Shown here one piece after another: positions 48,691-59,443 of a stretch of 64,000 bases of DNA (position 1 is its first letter; each line of letters begins with the position of its first letter). Under the pieces are notes generated by a model. That model was given only the letters and a program-made list of their open reading frames with translations, was not told the origin of the DNA and ran no database searches. This stretch comes from Sipunculus nudus (Eukaryota > Annelida > Sipuncula > Golfingiida > Sipunculidae), in contig CM049318.1 of assembly GCA_026874595.1 (NCBI GenBank), positions 56,210,250 through 56,274,249 of the forward strand, read 5' to 3'. Both the position numbers and the translations under genes were made by a program.

Positions 48691-49980
48691 CGTGCTCCCA
48701 GTGTTAGCTAACGTTGCGGTGTCAACAGCTTTACAGGTACGCAGCTTAAAGACGTAAAGAGAAATGGGGTTCCAGAAGAGAAAAGATGAGGCCTAAGAGG
48801 AAAAACAGGTCAGACAGTCGAGTTCCTTGCAAGATAAGTGAAAACATCAAATCTTGGGATATTTCTGCATGTCACAGAGTCAGATCAAGAAATAAATCAG
48901 GCCCCAGGCCAATTGTATGTAAAAATGTCTCAAGGCAAACAAAGGACAGAGTATAGAGAATAAGAAAAAAAAACTCGAAGTTGTACCAGGCTCAACGATT
49001 TACATAACTAAAGATTTTACTGCACTAAGGTTCAAGTTATTCCACTTCTTTAAGACCCTGTAAAACATGAATTAGAGGACAGTAAACTCAAAGGATGACA
49101 GGTTCATATGCTTCCAGAGGGACAGAAACCAAGGTATGGACAAATTGATCACATTGGACTCTGCAGATGAGTTTTTTCAAACTAGGAGTACGATAAATCT
49201 TCAATTGTTAGTATTTGCTGACTGTGTGCTGAATATTTATGACTTAGATACGAGGGCATAGGGCAGGCATGGAGTGCCAGTCAAAAGTGAGGAAACTCTT
49301 AACGTTTCTGAACACAATGAAATATGCTCGAATGACCAATATTATTCAGTATAATGTCGAGGGTAAACTTTGAATATTCAGTGATGTAATGTTTGTGGTA
49401 AGTTAAATGTTCCAGGATTCACAAATTTTTTTTAAAAATGATGCTTTGATGCTTTTTGTGAGGACAAATGGGATGATTTATATATGGATGATGATGTTAC
49501 AGAATAAAATGCAAGATGGCCAAATATAAATTTCATGCCATGATTTTGCTTTTTGCTTTAAGCCCTCCTATGATCATTTTTATACATATGCATACGTACC
49601 ACCCTTCTGTGGATCCTTCCCTGAAGAGTACACCCCTCCTACAAGACTCCCTTTGATGCCCTGGCTAAAGGTCTTGTTCATGCCCTGGGCGCAGGCGTTT
49701 GTATAGGTCAAAACAGCCTATAGAACAAATAAATGAGAGCCTGATTGAGCTTTTGTTGCGAGTGCAGTTACTGACTTCATACTCGAAAGAACTGTCAGTT
49801 TTCCTGAGGAAGATGCAGTTTATTTGTATATATGCTAGGGTACAGATCGCGTGTACAGTAAGTACAGTTTTACTCCACAAAACACTTCTCACAAACCCTT
49901 TGCTAGCAACGATAAGGTAAGAGCAAATCTTCAGGTTCAGGTAAGCAAACGCCGAGTCATCCTAAGGTTGCTTCAGGTAG
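48691..49980. other. Possible retroelement sequence, unresolved
   Basis: Lies between repeat D and a zinc-knuckle remnant. Broken + strand frames are rich in Lys, Glu and Gln and could be decayed gag or pol text, but I cannot assign them. Confidence 0.3.
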
Positions 49981-50199
49981 TTCATCACGAATGAGATGTA
50001 AAAACTGTAATGGGCAAGGACACAAGTTGTTTTTTTGCTTACCAATGTACCAAACTGATCAACCCTTTCAGCGTATTGCTATGGCTCTGATGTGTCAGAA
50101 AGAGGTTATCGTTTTTTCTTACCGTTACAGATTACTTGACATGCTACCGAGAAGCAAGAGCATTACAAAACATAGAAACTGAAACGGTCGCTGAGGCTC

Positions 50200-50247
<48 letters not shown>

Positions 50248-50420
50248 CTCAGTATACAATCTGATGTCCTCACCGATATGGGTAGCCGATTTACCTGATC
50301 AGTGATGAGGGAGTTAAGTTGGTTGCTAGGGATGAAACAACTCACCACCACTCCGTACAATCCCAGATGTAACGGTATGGTGGAGACGTTCAACGACGCA
50401 TTGAAAAGAGACAATAAAGT
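49930..50420 (+). pseudogene. Ty3/gypsy-like remnant: CCHC zinc knuckle fused to integrase debris
   Basis: At 49994-50035 the frame reads RCKNCNGQGHKLFFC, a perfect C-x2-C-x4-H-x4-C Gag zinc knuckle. From about 50125 another frame reads LTVTDYLTCYREARALQN, IETETVAEALID, which is integrase-core text. This is interrupted by a (TA)n expansion at 50204-50243. After it comes DVLTDMG and then LTTTPYNPRCNGMVETFN, the conserved end of the integrase core. Protease, reverse transcriptase and RNase H are missing between knuckle and integrase, so there is a large internal deletion. Confidence 0.7.
50204..50243. repeat. (TA)n microsatellite inside the integrase remnant
   Basis: TA run beginning at the codons for Ile-Asp-Ile-Tyr of the integrase text. 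Confidence 0.95.
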
Positions 50421-50429
50421 GTGGCTTGC

Positions 50430-51145
50430 ACTCAATATAAACATATCATATAACGTGATAAACAATTAGCAGGGCGTACACACTGCGCTTAAATGAATAT
50501 TGTCTAGAGTGGCAAAAGTGTTTAATGTTCACAATCAATAACATTTTCTGTTATTTTTTTGTCTTGATAGTAACTTCTTGTTTGACATTAAATTTTTATA
50601 ACAGTCGGAAAAGATAACATATGTAAAATGCCAATACCTCGAGCAACCGAACCACATTCAATAGCCTGCATTCTATACATGTTAGCATTTTAGTAACTTC
50701 GCACAGGACAGTTTCTCTGCATTTAACATAATAACAACCAGCCTGCTTTTGCGTCAGACAAAACAGTGTTCCTTGACGTTATAATCAGTAACCTAGACAA
50801 CACTTTATCTATAAGGCTGCCGTTAGTGAATTTAAATGTTAATCAGCAATAAAGTACCCATCACTCATCCTGTTCATGAATGATTTAAAGCAAACACATA
50901 TATTTGTACCTTTGAAAGCCAAAAATTCAACGATTTTTTTTTTATATTTTTTTATAAAATTTTTTTTTATTACTTGTGCTGAAGTCCTTAAATCAATGAA
51001 AATTACACACCTGCATATAACATGTAACATTTTATCTCCTCAATATTAAAAACTGGGTACTGCAAGCAAGGTAACGTAGCGTTACACTCTGTTTAACACT
51101 CTGTCTGCAAAGCCTTTAGAAATGGGCCGATGTGATCCCTGCTTT

Positions 51146-51188
<43 letters not shown>

Positions 51189-51832
51189 GTATATATATAT
51201 TAGCTCGGCAGAATGTAGATGTATATCTATGGTATAAGCAAAACAACATGTTTTTTAACCAGCAGCCTGAAAAAAAATGTTAAGCAAATCAGCTGATGTA
51301 TGCCTTTTGTCTGGTTGAATTGAGGTATTATATAGTAGAATGACTGAATGTGAACTGCTAATATATACTAAGATTTTCAAAGTTGCTTTAGTTAATGCTG
51401 CATAAGTGACTTGACACTATACTTGATTCTATCGATATGTGTATAAGTATACGCCACACGAGGACACACCAGGGCGTCTTTTTTTTAATTTATCGCTGAC
51501 AAATGTCACTCTGTAGCAAATACTGATACGGTCAGATGAGTCTAGATGAGTGGGGATATATGAACCTGTTTTAACTATGTTACCGTATATATACAGAGGC
51601 AGCTTGTTCTCTCATTCCTAACAAAAGGGATATATGTGCAGTGGCCACATATTTAGATTAATTTCATAACGTGCTCAATCGGACATGTCATCATCATATG
51701 CATGTCATCAGCAGAATAATATCCAAGGGTTTCTGACATTTTGCCATGTAATATCAAAAGGTAACTGTAAATTATATTGTAAGTTATGTATCTACGAAAA
51801 CAACACACACTTGAGAATATTTACAGATATGT
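50430..51832. other. No recognised gene; (TA)n at 51149-51200
   Basis: AT-rich sequence with a TA microsatellite. It would include the 3' UTR of the - strand gene ending at 51833, but no clear AATAAA is seen close to the stop. Confidence 0.4.
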
Positions 51833-52011
51833 TCACATAGAGTCTGAAAGTATACGTTTAAGTTTTGACCAGTCCAGGAGGAATGACCACGGATCTAGAA
51901 TTTCGTATCCTTCATCCTTCGTGAACGTTTCAGGGTGGCTACACATCTGTCGAAGAATATCTCGCATAACTTCTGTACTCTGTAGCTGCTTTAATTGTTC
52001 TGGCCGCACAC
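51833..52011 (-). CDS. Terminal exon of the unrecognised gene
   Basis: Starts after tttatctag| in phase 1 and encodes GVRPEQLKQLQSTEVMRD, then HPETFTKDEGYEILDPW and SFLLDWSKLKRILSDSM, with TGA at 51833-51835. It would be the cytoplasmic tail if the preceding hydrophobic segment is a membrane anchor. Confidence 0.55.
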
Positions 52012-54971
52012 CTAGATAAAACAGAGATATTATGTACAAAGTCATTTATTAACCACACCTCTCCACGCCTCTTAATAATGCCCACTTATCTGAATAATGA
52101 GACATTATTAATGCCACTATTTCTAATGCCTTACATTTTCCTTTTCATCTGTGACTCAAGTCGTGAACTGAAAATATTCCATTATTTAATCCTTCCTTAT
52201 ATTAAAAGAACATAACATTTGGCATCTTCTATGTGTAATAACAAGTGACCCATAAGTCACGACGCTCACCTGCCAAGCAAACCATCTAGGCCATTCACAA
52301 CAGGAATTTAATCATCTGAAGCTAAATTGGGATTAACCTTAATTATGATCTTGACTTTCTGACAAATGCATAGAAAATACAATAAATAATACAGGCGGCA
52401 CAATCATTCTCGGGAACTGATAAAGCTAGTCATGATCAATAAACATATAAGATTTCAAGACACTCGATGATACCACATCTCAGAAACTGACACGTTCTTT
52501 AATTTTGCAATCTAAGGAGAAAAAGCGTGGAAAAATACAAGCGGCGCCATCAGTCTTTGGAAACTGATAAAACTAGTCAAGATCAACATGTATGTATACA
52601 TTATTGTTATGATCTGGTGAAAATTATTTGTCAAAGAACCTTGAACAATAGGTAAATTTTTTGCCCAATTGCCTTAAAAAATAGGTAATAACGCCCTTAT
52701 TAAACGCTTCCAAGAGAATTTTACTAGGAACTCTAAAGATGCTTAGTGAGAATTTTTTTACGTCAAAGTGCTACGACTTGTGTCTTTCTGATTTATAGGA
52801 TGCTCAAATAATAATCTTTCACATAACTCACAGAATATAGGTCATAGTGACCTTATTTTGGATGTCCCAGGAGACAATTCAGTGACCTGCCTTTACATTC
52901 AGAAAGACATTTCTCGTGACCTTCTGCATGCTCAAAAAAATGTTTCTGCTCGTAGCTCACAGAATTTAGGTCACAGTGACCTAATTTCATGTTTCCCAGG
53001 AGATTTGCCCAGAGCCTCCTTGGATTTTGAATCAGATGATTCAAGGCCTAACGGTTACAATTTGTGTTGTGTATGACTGTTTGGCTGCTCAAATCATTAT
53101 TTATCTACAGCTCACAGAATATAGGCCACAGTTACATAATTTCATGTGTACTAGGACATTTGTCGAGAACCTAGATTCTAGGCTAAATCAATACAACCTG
53201 TGCCCACCTCCGACTTCTGGTTGCCCAAAATCATGTTTTCGGCCAGTAGTTCACATAATATACGTCACCGTGACCTAATTTGATTTTTCCGAGATTTGCA
53301 TAGGACCTCCCTAGGTGTGCGGTTACGCTTTGTTCCCTGTTAACGTCAAGACTGTTTCATTTGAAGTTCTCAAAAAAGGGTAAAAATAAAGGTCTTCGGG
53401 AACTGAAGAAACTGTCAGTGTTCAATATGCATGGAAAGAATCATGGCAATCAGTGTGTTTGTTATTGACCTAATGGAGCTTTAATTATTCTAGGCAGGCC
53501 CCATAGCTTAGAAAATATAGGTAACAGTGCCCAAACTCCAAGCGTCCAAGGAGATTTTTATTGATCCCCCTGGATGTTAAGTGAGAAGATTTCAGGTCCA
53601 GCGGTAACGATTTGTGCCCTGTTGACGAACGGACAGATGGACTGACGGACGGAGGACAGACAAAGACTGATCGCTATAGGTCAGATGACTTTCAAGTCCA
53701 ACGAGCATTGACTTAAATGAAGGCACAAATTTAATGCATACCAGGCGTGGCATAATGGTGGACATTTTAAGAAGGTTACTACTGCCGATAAAAACTGTTT
53801 AAGCTTGTGTGGGCATTGTCTGTTACATTGAAAAATATATATTGACCATTTTAATACAGAGAACATTTTTAACCTTTTCTTTTATTTTTTAATGGTTTAT
53901 GAGGCATATTGATCTGCAACAATTGCTATTTTCTAAGTTACATGTCAGATTTAGTAATATGTTGTACAATGAATATTTCGATAACACTCAAACGCTTTGC
54001 TACCTTCAAGGATGATAATCATTGTATATCTTTGTTTCTCTCCTGCAATAGAGTTTCACGAATGTAGGTTAGTCATATTAAGATATGAGCGTATTTGGCA
54101 GTTCACTACATAGAATACTGAACTTCCATTCTTCACAAAAACATTACCATCTCTCTATCAAATACAAATGACAGAAATGAGATTACCGTAGCCTGAGGCG
54201 AGCTGAATAACAACTGCCGCCACTGCTGCCGTGAACCAGGTCGCAAATTCATGCGGCTTAGGGGTCTCTGGTGTAGGTCTTGTTGTGCTGATAGTAACCA
54301 GTATAGACCAAAAAAAGAGGATCTCCTGTGACAACCTCGTTTCTAGACTTGTCTGGTATTTCGTAAATAGCAGTAACCGACATTGTTTGATGTTTTGACA
54401 AGTCCCAGATCTCTCATCTGGGTATGCACTTCGTATTAGAATTGACTTCTGACTTAGTCTAACGACGGTTTCGGGGTTCTTTAAGTTCTCGTTTGTCCTT
54501 TCATTTCCTATTTCATATATAATGATATTTGGTGTATCTCGTAAGTGGATATCGGCAAATAATCTACTTGCGCCATCAGTGTCGTCAAACATAAATGCCT
54601 TAAATTTTATCATACTGATGAATAAAGGACGGCTTTCATCTTGTCCATATCCCAAAATACGTTTCAGAAATCTTGGCAGATATGCCTGTGTCCTACTTTT
54701 AATCAAATCGTTCACTGTCGAGTTGTCTGCTGACAGGGAAATTTACTAAATGGGCTAGCTGAACATTTGAAATAACGATAGCCAGTTTAACATTTGTCTT
54801 GAGAATCTTGTTCATACTAGCCAGTTTATTGCGATCTTCTGCAGAATTCTTAGGTATCACTGGACAGATCGACAAAGGTGTCGGCTGGAAACAGATAAAT
54901 AATAATATTATGTAGAGTATAAAATTACCGTATTTTGATATCAGATGCACACTCCGAGTATGCCAGTCCAC
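51833..54971 (-). CDS. Unrecognised, possibly membrane-anchored protein (3-exon model, start missing)
   Basis: Exons on the - strand: about 54971-54818, 54729-54187 and 52011-51833. The last two join in phase 1 (ctacg|gtaatc to tttatctag|gtgtg). The first exon has a hydrophobic segment (FILYIILLFICF) then QPTPLSICPVIPKNSAED, like a signal peptide, but no in-frame ATG. The second exon is 181 open codons with a Thr/Pro-rich stretch (TTRPTPETPKPHEF) followed by a weak hydrophobic helix (WFTAAVAAVVIQLA). The last exon gives 58 residues with DILRQMCSHPETF and LDPWSFLLDWSKLKR, ending at TGA 51833-51835. Either an 88-nt intron (donor cta|gtatg at 54817) or a frameshift joins exons 1 and 2. I do not recognise a domain. 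Confidence 0.5.
52839..52853. promoter_or_regulatory. IR3 nuclear-receptor palindrome (ERE consensus match)
   Basis: AGGTCATAGTGACCT: perfect inverted AGGTCA half-sites with a 3-bp spacer. Function is unproven. It lies within the tandem repeat. Confidence 0.5.
52968..52982. promoter_or_regulatory. IR3 nuclear-receptor palindrome (ERE consensus match)
   Basis: AGGTCACAGTGACCT, again a perfect IR3. Degraded versions lie at 53110-53124 and 53262-53276. Confidence 0.5.
54187..54729 (-). CDS. Main exon of the unrecognised gene
   Basis: 543 nt (181 codons) with no stop, phase 1 at both ends: acceptor cctgtcag| and donor tacg|gtaat. This is the longest uninterrupted frame in the window. It is mixed charged/hydrophobic without repeats (for example FLKRILGYGQDES, MIKFKAFMFDDTD, FADIHLRDTPNIIIYEI), with few cysteines, and a C-terminal stalk and helix. 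Composition and splice phases argue for a real exon. Confidence 0.6.
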
Positions 54972-55087
54972 GGAACAGCTGTCTCTCTACGTAAATTCAC
55001 CTGTGTTTACTTTTGTTAAACAAGTTAGGATCTCTTACAAGCGGCCTCCAATCCCAGATACACGAAGGATCAGGAGTTCAGTATACA

Positions 55088-55093
<6 letters not shown>

Positions 55094-55148
<55 letters not shown>
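55094..55148. repeat. (TA)n microsatellite
   Basis: About 55 bp of TA repeats. Confidence 0.95.
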
Positions 55149-55150
<2 letters not shown>

Positions 55151-55241
55151 GCTAAATTACCACCAACTAGTTCACCAAAGGTGTGACTCCTGGGATAGTT
55201 AATTTTGTTCTGATAGCAGAACGCTCTTAAGAGGGGGTGTG

Positions 55242-55598
55242 TTACGGGGTGACATAAAAGCGGACCCAACTTTCTCGCTAGACATGTGAGCCACCGACAT
55301 GGGTTCGAATCCCGGACGAGCCCCCGTTTGTTACGAAGACCAATTGCTCAGGGAAAATTTTAGGACTCGTCCCGGATTACTCAATAACTTCAAACCATCA
55401 TTCCTTGGTTCACAAGTTTGCCGTCATCCCGGACAAGCCTCCATTTGTTACGAAGATAATTTGCTCAGGGGAAATTTTGGGCTAATCTAGGATTCGAACC
55501 AATGTCGGTGGCGCACATGTCCGGCGTTCGAACCGCTTTGCTAGAAAAGCAAGCTCAACTAGTGAGACAGTTCGGTCCGCTTTCATGTGACCCCGTAA

Positions 55599-55599
<1 letters not shown>
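55242..55599. mobile_element. Fold-back element with long inverted arms, tRNA-like B-box and internal tandem repeat
   Basis: Left end TTACGGGGTGACATAAAAGC and right end GCTTTCATGTGACCCCGTAA are inverted copies. A second inverted pair lies inside: cgacatgggttcgaatcc (55295-55312) against ggattcgaaccaatgtcg (55490-55507). The centre holds two direct copies of 'tttgttacgaaga..ttgctcagg.gaaatttt' (about 55326 and 55444). GGGTTCGAATCCCGGACGAG at 55301-55320 matches the 3' part of a proline tRNA. It is flanked by TA-rich sequence, so the target duplication cannot be read. Confidence 0.75.

Positions 55600-55600
<1 letters not shown>

Positions 55601-55640
<40 letters not shown>
55601..55640. repeat. 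(TA)n microsatellite
   Basis: TA run abutting the fold-back element's right end. Confidence 0.95.
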
Positions 55641-55642
<2 letters not shown>

Positions 55643-55920
55643 CACCTAAACTTTACAATTTTGTTTAATTTACCAAGGGAAAAAGCGCAGTGTCTGAAAT
55701 ATCATAAATTAAATACAGCTAACACATAGTATCACGCTAATTAGCTTACGACATAATTAAGACGCCAGGTTACAGAACACGATATGGAATCTCAATTGAG
55801 AACTGATACTAATGATGTAATTTGACAGTTGCAAAAAAAAGGGAAATGCATGAAACAAGAATAAAATACAGGAACTGATTAAACTAGGCCTTATCATTAA
55901 AAACACTATTTTACGGGACA

Positions 55921-56053
55921 CTAGATGAAACTGCAGCTGAGAAAACTGACCAACGCCGCTTTGTCACTTGAGAGGAGTCTCATGTTCTCGTGTGCATTGT
56001 TTCCCTCCTTTGCGTTCATTGCTGCTCCAGTTACAGACAAAGCGCTGTCCCTC
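55921..56053 (-). CDS. - strand lectin cytoplasmic exon (3' edge uncertain)
   Basis: After cttcttccag| the phase-2 frame gives RDSALSVTGAAMNAKEG, then HENMRLLSSDKAALVSF, reaching TAG at 55923-55921 if unspliced. E-N-M-R-L-L fits the ExxxL[LI] sorting motif. A weak donor gttg|gtcag lies upstream of the stop, so the true exon may be shorter. Confidence 0.5.
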
Positions 56054-56513
56054 CTGGAAGAAGCATGCGTTCAGTTAATCTAGGCTCCATTTAACAGTGT
56101 TACTGTACATTGATCAACGAATTTAATATTTGTGATAACATTTGATAATTCTGTAACAGTCACCCGAAAACCTTAACTTTACAAATTGTTTAATTTATCC
56201 GACAAAAAGTGTTTGAAATATCAAATATCAAATATTAATTACAGCTAACACATAGTATCACGTTAATTGACCTATGTAGACATAAGAATGAGATACTGGG
56301 CTAAACATCCAGGCTTTCGTGTTACAGTGGTCATGCGTGACAGCGACAAGTCAATAGTATTTGGACTTTTCTTTGATTTCTCTAAAATTTTCTTTGGAGC
56401 ATGTGCGCATTTGTAAATGCAAAACGAAATCATGTATTCCTCCAGTTTCCTCTATGAACAATCCCTCTGGTATTAGCTTTATGCGTGTTTTTTTACTTCG
56501 TATATTATGTTCA

Positions 56514-56515
<2 letters not shown>

Positions 56516-56554
<39 letters not shown>
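56516..56554. repeat. (TA)n microsatellite
   Basis: About 38 bp of TA repeats, inside the intron after the transmembrane exon. Confidence 0.95.
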
Positions 56555-56558
<4 letters not shown>

Positions 56559-56712
56559 ATATTAGTTCATGCAGCTTCAGCATTTTTTTTAATTTCTTAA
56601 AACAGTGAACATATCATTCAACGACATTTTCTTGCGATTTTCTTCTGACAAATTTTATTCATAATTTTGTGTGATATTTATGAATATGTTACCTCAACTT
56701 TTATATGCTCAC

Positions 56713-56803
56713 TTCTTTCGGCGAAAATAGAACATGGTTGCGGTTGCAATGAAAACAAGGCCGGCAATTATTCCTAGCAATACAAGAATCAGCAATATGG
56801 GGA
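56713..56803 (-). CDS. - strand lectin transmembrane exon
   Basis: 91 nt, phase 1 in and 2 out, tatatttcag| to aaagaa|gtgagc. It encodes PILLILVLLGIIAGLVF, IATATMFYF and the stop-transfer RRKK. It matches the + copy exon in phase and in the RRKK ending, though the helix sequence has diverged strongly. Confidence 0.7.
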
Positions 56804-57759
56804 CTGAAATATAAATAATAACTAAAGACATATGCATATACATATACATAGACATATACATATGCTTTTAAGCTAAATCACACCAAACATCAAATAGCAT
56901 TTCTGGCAATCTTAATCGACTGTATACATAGGCCTATGGTGAAAGAATAAGGTCATTCTTGTAAACATTTAAATTTAAGGTTATCATAAAAATTCAAACA
57001 ATATGACACTTCATGCAGTACAACGTTTTTGTACAGTGCTCATCCCTAAGAGTGAAAAAAGTGGTTAATGAATATGTAAATGTGTAGAATTAAAATATTC
57101 ACGTTAGTGCACTCTGAGCATTCTGAATAATATCCCGCTTGCTGTCTTTTCAAATACAGTCAGAGACTGGTATAATACCTGCAGTTGAACTTTGTCCTGG
57201 TTAGATGACAAACACCGTGGTTTCCTTTTTCGTACATTGCTGGTTGTCCATTGAATTTGTCCTTCGACCAATTTTGCAGTGGAACAATTCATTCCGTTTT
57301 GGGGTTGTTCATGAGCCCAATACGATTCCTTCAGTTGCCTGTCACCTTGAATATTAATGGTAAAATTATGTTTTCTTTTATGCTTATCTTTTATCTTATC
57401 CCCGTTTTGACGGCTCTATTCCAAAAACAATATTAATTTACTGAAAGCCATTGTGCCCATAATCGATTAGGGAATTAACGGAATATAGGGAGGTAAACAA
57501 AATTAAAGCCTAAACGGGCATATGTATATTTTACCAGTGACACAGTTCTTTCTTCTTTCATATATAAATATTTTCTACTAATTTTGGCAGTTTTGAAAAT
57601 ATTTTCAATCATTAAAATAACTTTAACCTTATTTTAATTTTGAAAAATGTCGATATAGCACAGTTTGAAATAACGAGTCTCTAGTGATGAAATAATGGTA
57701 AAGATACAGATTTAAGGAAATTTCATATCTACAAAGAGTAGAATACCCAGCTGGCTCAC

Positions 57760-58028
57760 TTTTGTCTGCGTTAACAACAGTCTAGTCTTCCTTTCTCAGT
57801 CCTACCCAATAAAATTACAAAATGATATGCTTGCAGAATACTTGTTTTTCTCGTCGACAAATGTTTTCACTTTTTCGGAGTTGTCCAGAACAGCAAGTAT
57901 CCACCCCTTTTTGCGACACCGTACCTCCGCCGTGTACCAGTCATTAATGTCACACTGGAAGGTGAAGGACGAATTTCCAAAGGTGAAGCAGTATTCACCA
58001 AATGATGATCCAGAGCAGTTGGCATTAC
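57760..58028 (-). pseudogene. - strand lectin exon: CTLD2 first part, frameshifted
   Basis: 269 nt against 267 nt in the + copy, from cacgcag| to acaaaa|gtgagc. It encodes GEYCFTFGNSSF, INDWYTAEVRCRKKG, ILAVLDNSEKVKTFVDEKN, then a +2 shift. The FYWVGLRKED text lies in another frame and is followed by TAG (57784-57782). Confidence 0.75.
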
Positions 58029-58868
58029 CTGCGTGAATACATTAAAACAGAAATGCAGACTTTTTTGTTCATGGGTTCCAAATAGTAAATAATAATCCGC
58101 CAAGAAAATTTATTTAGGAGTTCAATGTAAAAAGTACAATATACGTACAAAATAACTGTTGTTGAACAATATGGACGATTAATTGCCGCGGTCAGAGTAT
58201 GTCCGTGTGTATATTTTTGTGTTGGTTCACAACATAACTCATGCAATCATTAGAATTTCATGACATTTTCAGGGCATTTCTGGAATGGGCCAAAGAACAA
58301 TTGATTAGAATTTGGTGTGGGTCCGCTTCATCATCCGGATCCATGAATGACTTCCCTGAATATTAACATATCTACATTCACTTATGCAAGAATGAACCTG
58401 GGAATTTTGGCCATATAGAAGAATGCAAACACGTTTTTAGGAGCATCCCACATTAAGGACTACCCACATAACGGAGGCCTGTCTTCCGAGAAAAGCATAT
58501 TTTAATTTCTCCGTGTATATAGGACTCAAGTACGCTTAATTTGTTGCGTCGGGGACTGCCGTTCTATAGAGCGTAGCGCTTTTTTGTTTCCGTTTACTCC
58601 AGAACAATGGTATAATTTAAATTCATAGAAGTCGAACATAGAGATTGAAACAATATGACCACATTTTTCAGTCTAAAGTCTGCAAAGGTTTGGTTTGTTG
58701 TTCAATATGTAGACTGGACACTTAAAAACACACCTTGAATAAAACAGCGTTGTCTATGAATCAATCACAACTTATTTAACTGCTATACGCTTTCGTACTC
58801 TTAATTCAAATAAAACATAAAGGTTTGGGAAAAAAATGACACATAGCAGAAGAATAAAAAATAAGAAC

Positions 58869-58994
58869 CTTGATCTTCACAGATAAACCCCTCCCTCTCT
58901 CCTCCGTAATTACACCTCATGGCTCGTATCTTAAGCGCGACCGTTGACAGGCCGCCACATGCGTGATGAGGCTGGTCTAAAAATGGTCTGCTTC
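58869..58994 (-). CDS. - strand lectin exon: second part of CTLD1, intact
   Basis: 126 nt (42 codons), phase 1-1, ttattgtag| to gatcaag|gttct. It encodes SRPFLDQPHHACGGLST, then RAMRCNYGG, then GFICEDQ, which supplies the last three CTLD cysteines. It is two codons shorter than the + copy. Confidence 0.8.
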
Positions 58995-59443
58995 CTACAA
59001 TAAAACTCATCATGGATATGTTCAAATGGAAATAATACTTTTTTCTATTTGCGGTAAAATCATAATTCTGCTCACTTAAATGTAAACAGTAAAACCTCGC
59101 CGAACCAACACCTTGGTTTAGCGACCACCTTAACTGAACGACCACTTGTTCACGGTCCCGATTCTCTTTTTATCAGACCTCGCTTAGACGACCACCTCGA
59201 AAATGCAACCGCTTTATTGAGGTCTGGTTGGCGGTATTAATTTCGAGGTTTCATTGTTTCATGTTTATTATTTTAAAAAATCGAGGATTTTTTTTCTGAT
59301 TAATTTTCTAAAATTATATTTTCTAAAATCGGTTCTAAGAGATCTTAATCTAACACAGTTGTCGTGCCTTGGGCACTGAATCCAAGTGCATCCGTTTATT
59401 TCAATTTTTTCCATTTATGGCTTCAACAGTAAATAGCACTCAC

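Larger units (their letters stand above)
52830..53670 (-). repeat. ~140-bp tandem repeat with palindromic GGTCA/TGACC cores and a CGTCC head
   Basis: Five units share 'cacagaatataggtcacagtgacctaattt', then 'ccaggagattt', then 'cctcc' blocks. Unit starts are near 52830, 52957, 53103, 53250 and 53508. On the - strand the array is preceded by a cgtccgtc-type head (complement of 53634-53665), giving the same head-plus-tandem-core plan as the elements at 12895, 43858 and 62320. It lies in the intron of the - strand gene (52012-54186). Confidence 0.8.

Noticed and set aside
54730..54746. 17-nt GT-AG 'intron' restoring the frame of the unknown gene
   Set aside because: Far below any plausible intron length. 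An 88-nt intron with donor at 54817, or a frameshift, is more reasonable.
57104..57292. Stalk microexon of the - strand lectin within this frame
   Set aside because: Some resemblance (SSNQDKVQ, QSLTV), but no 39-nt exon with proper borders and phase could be defined.
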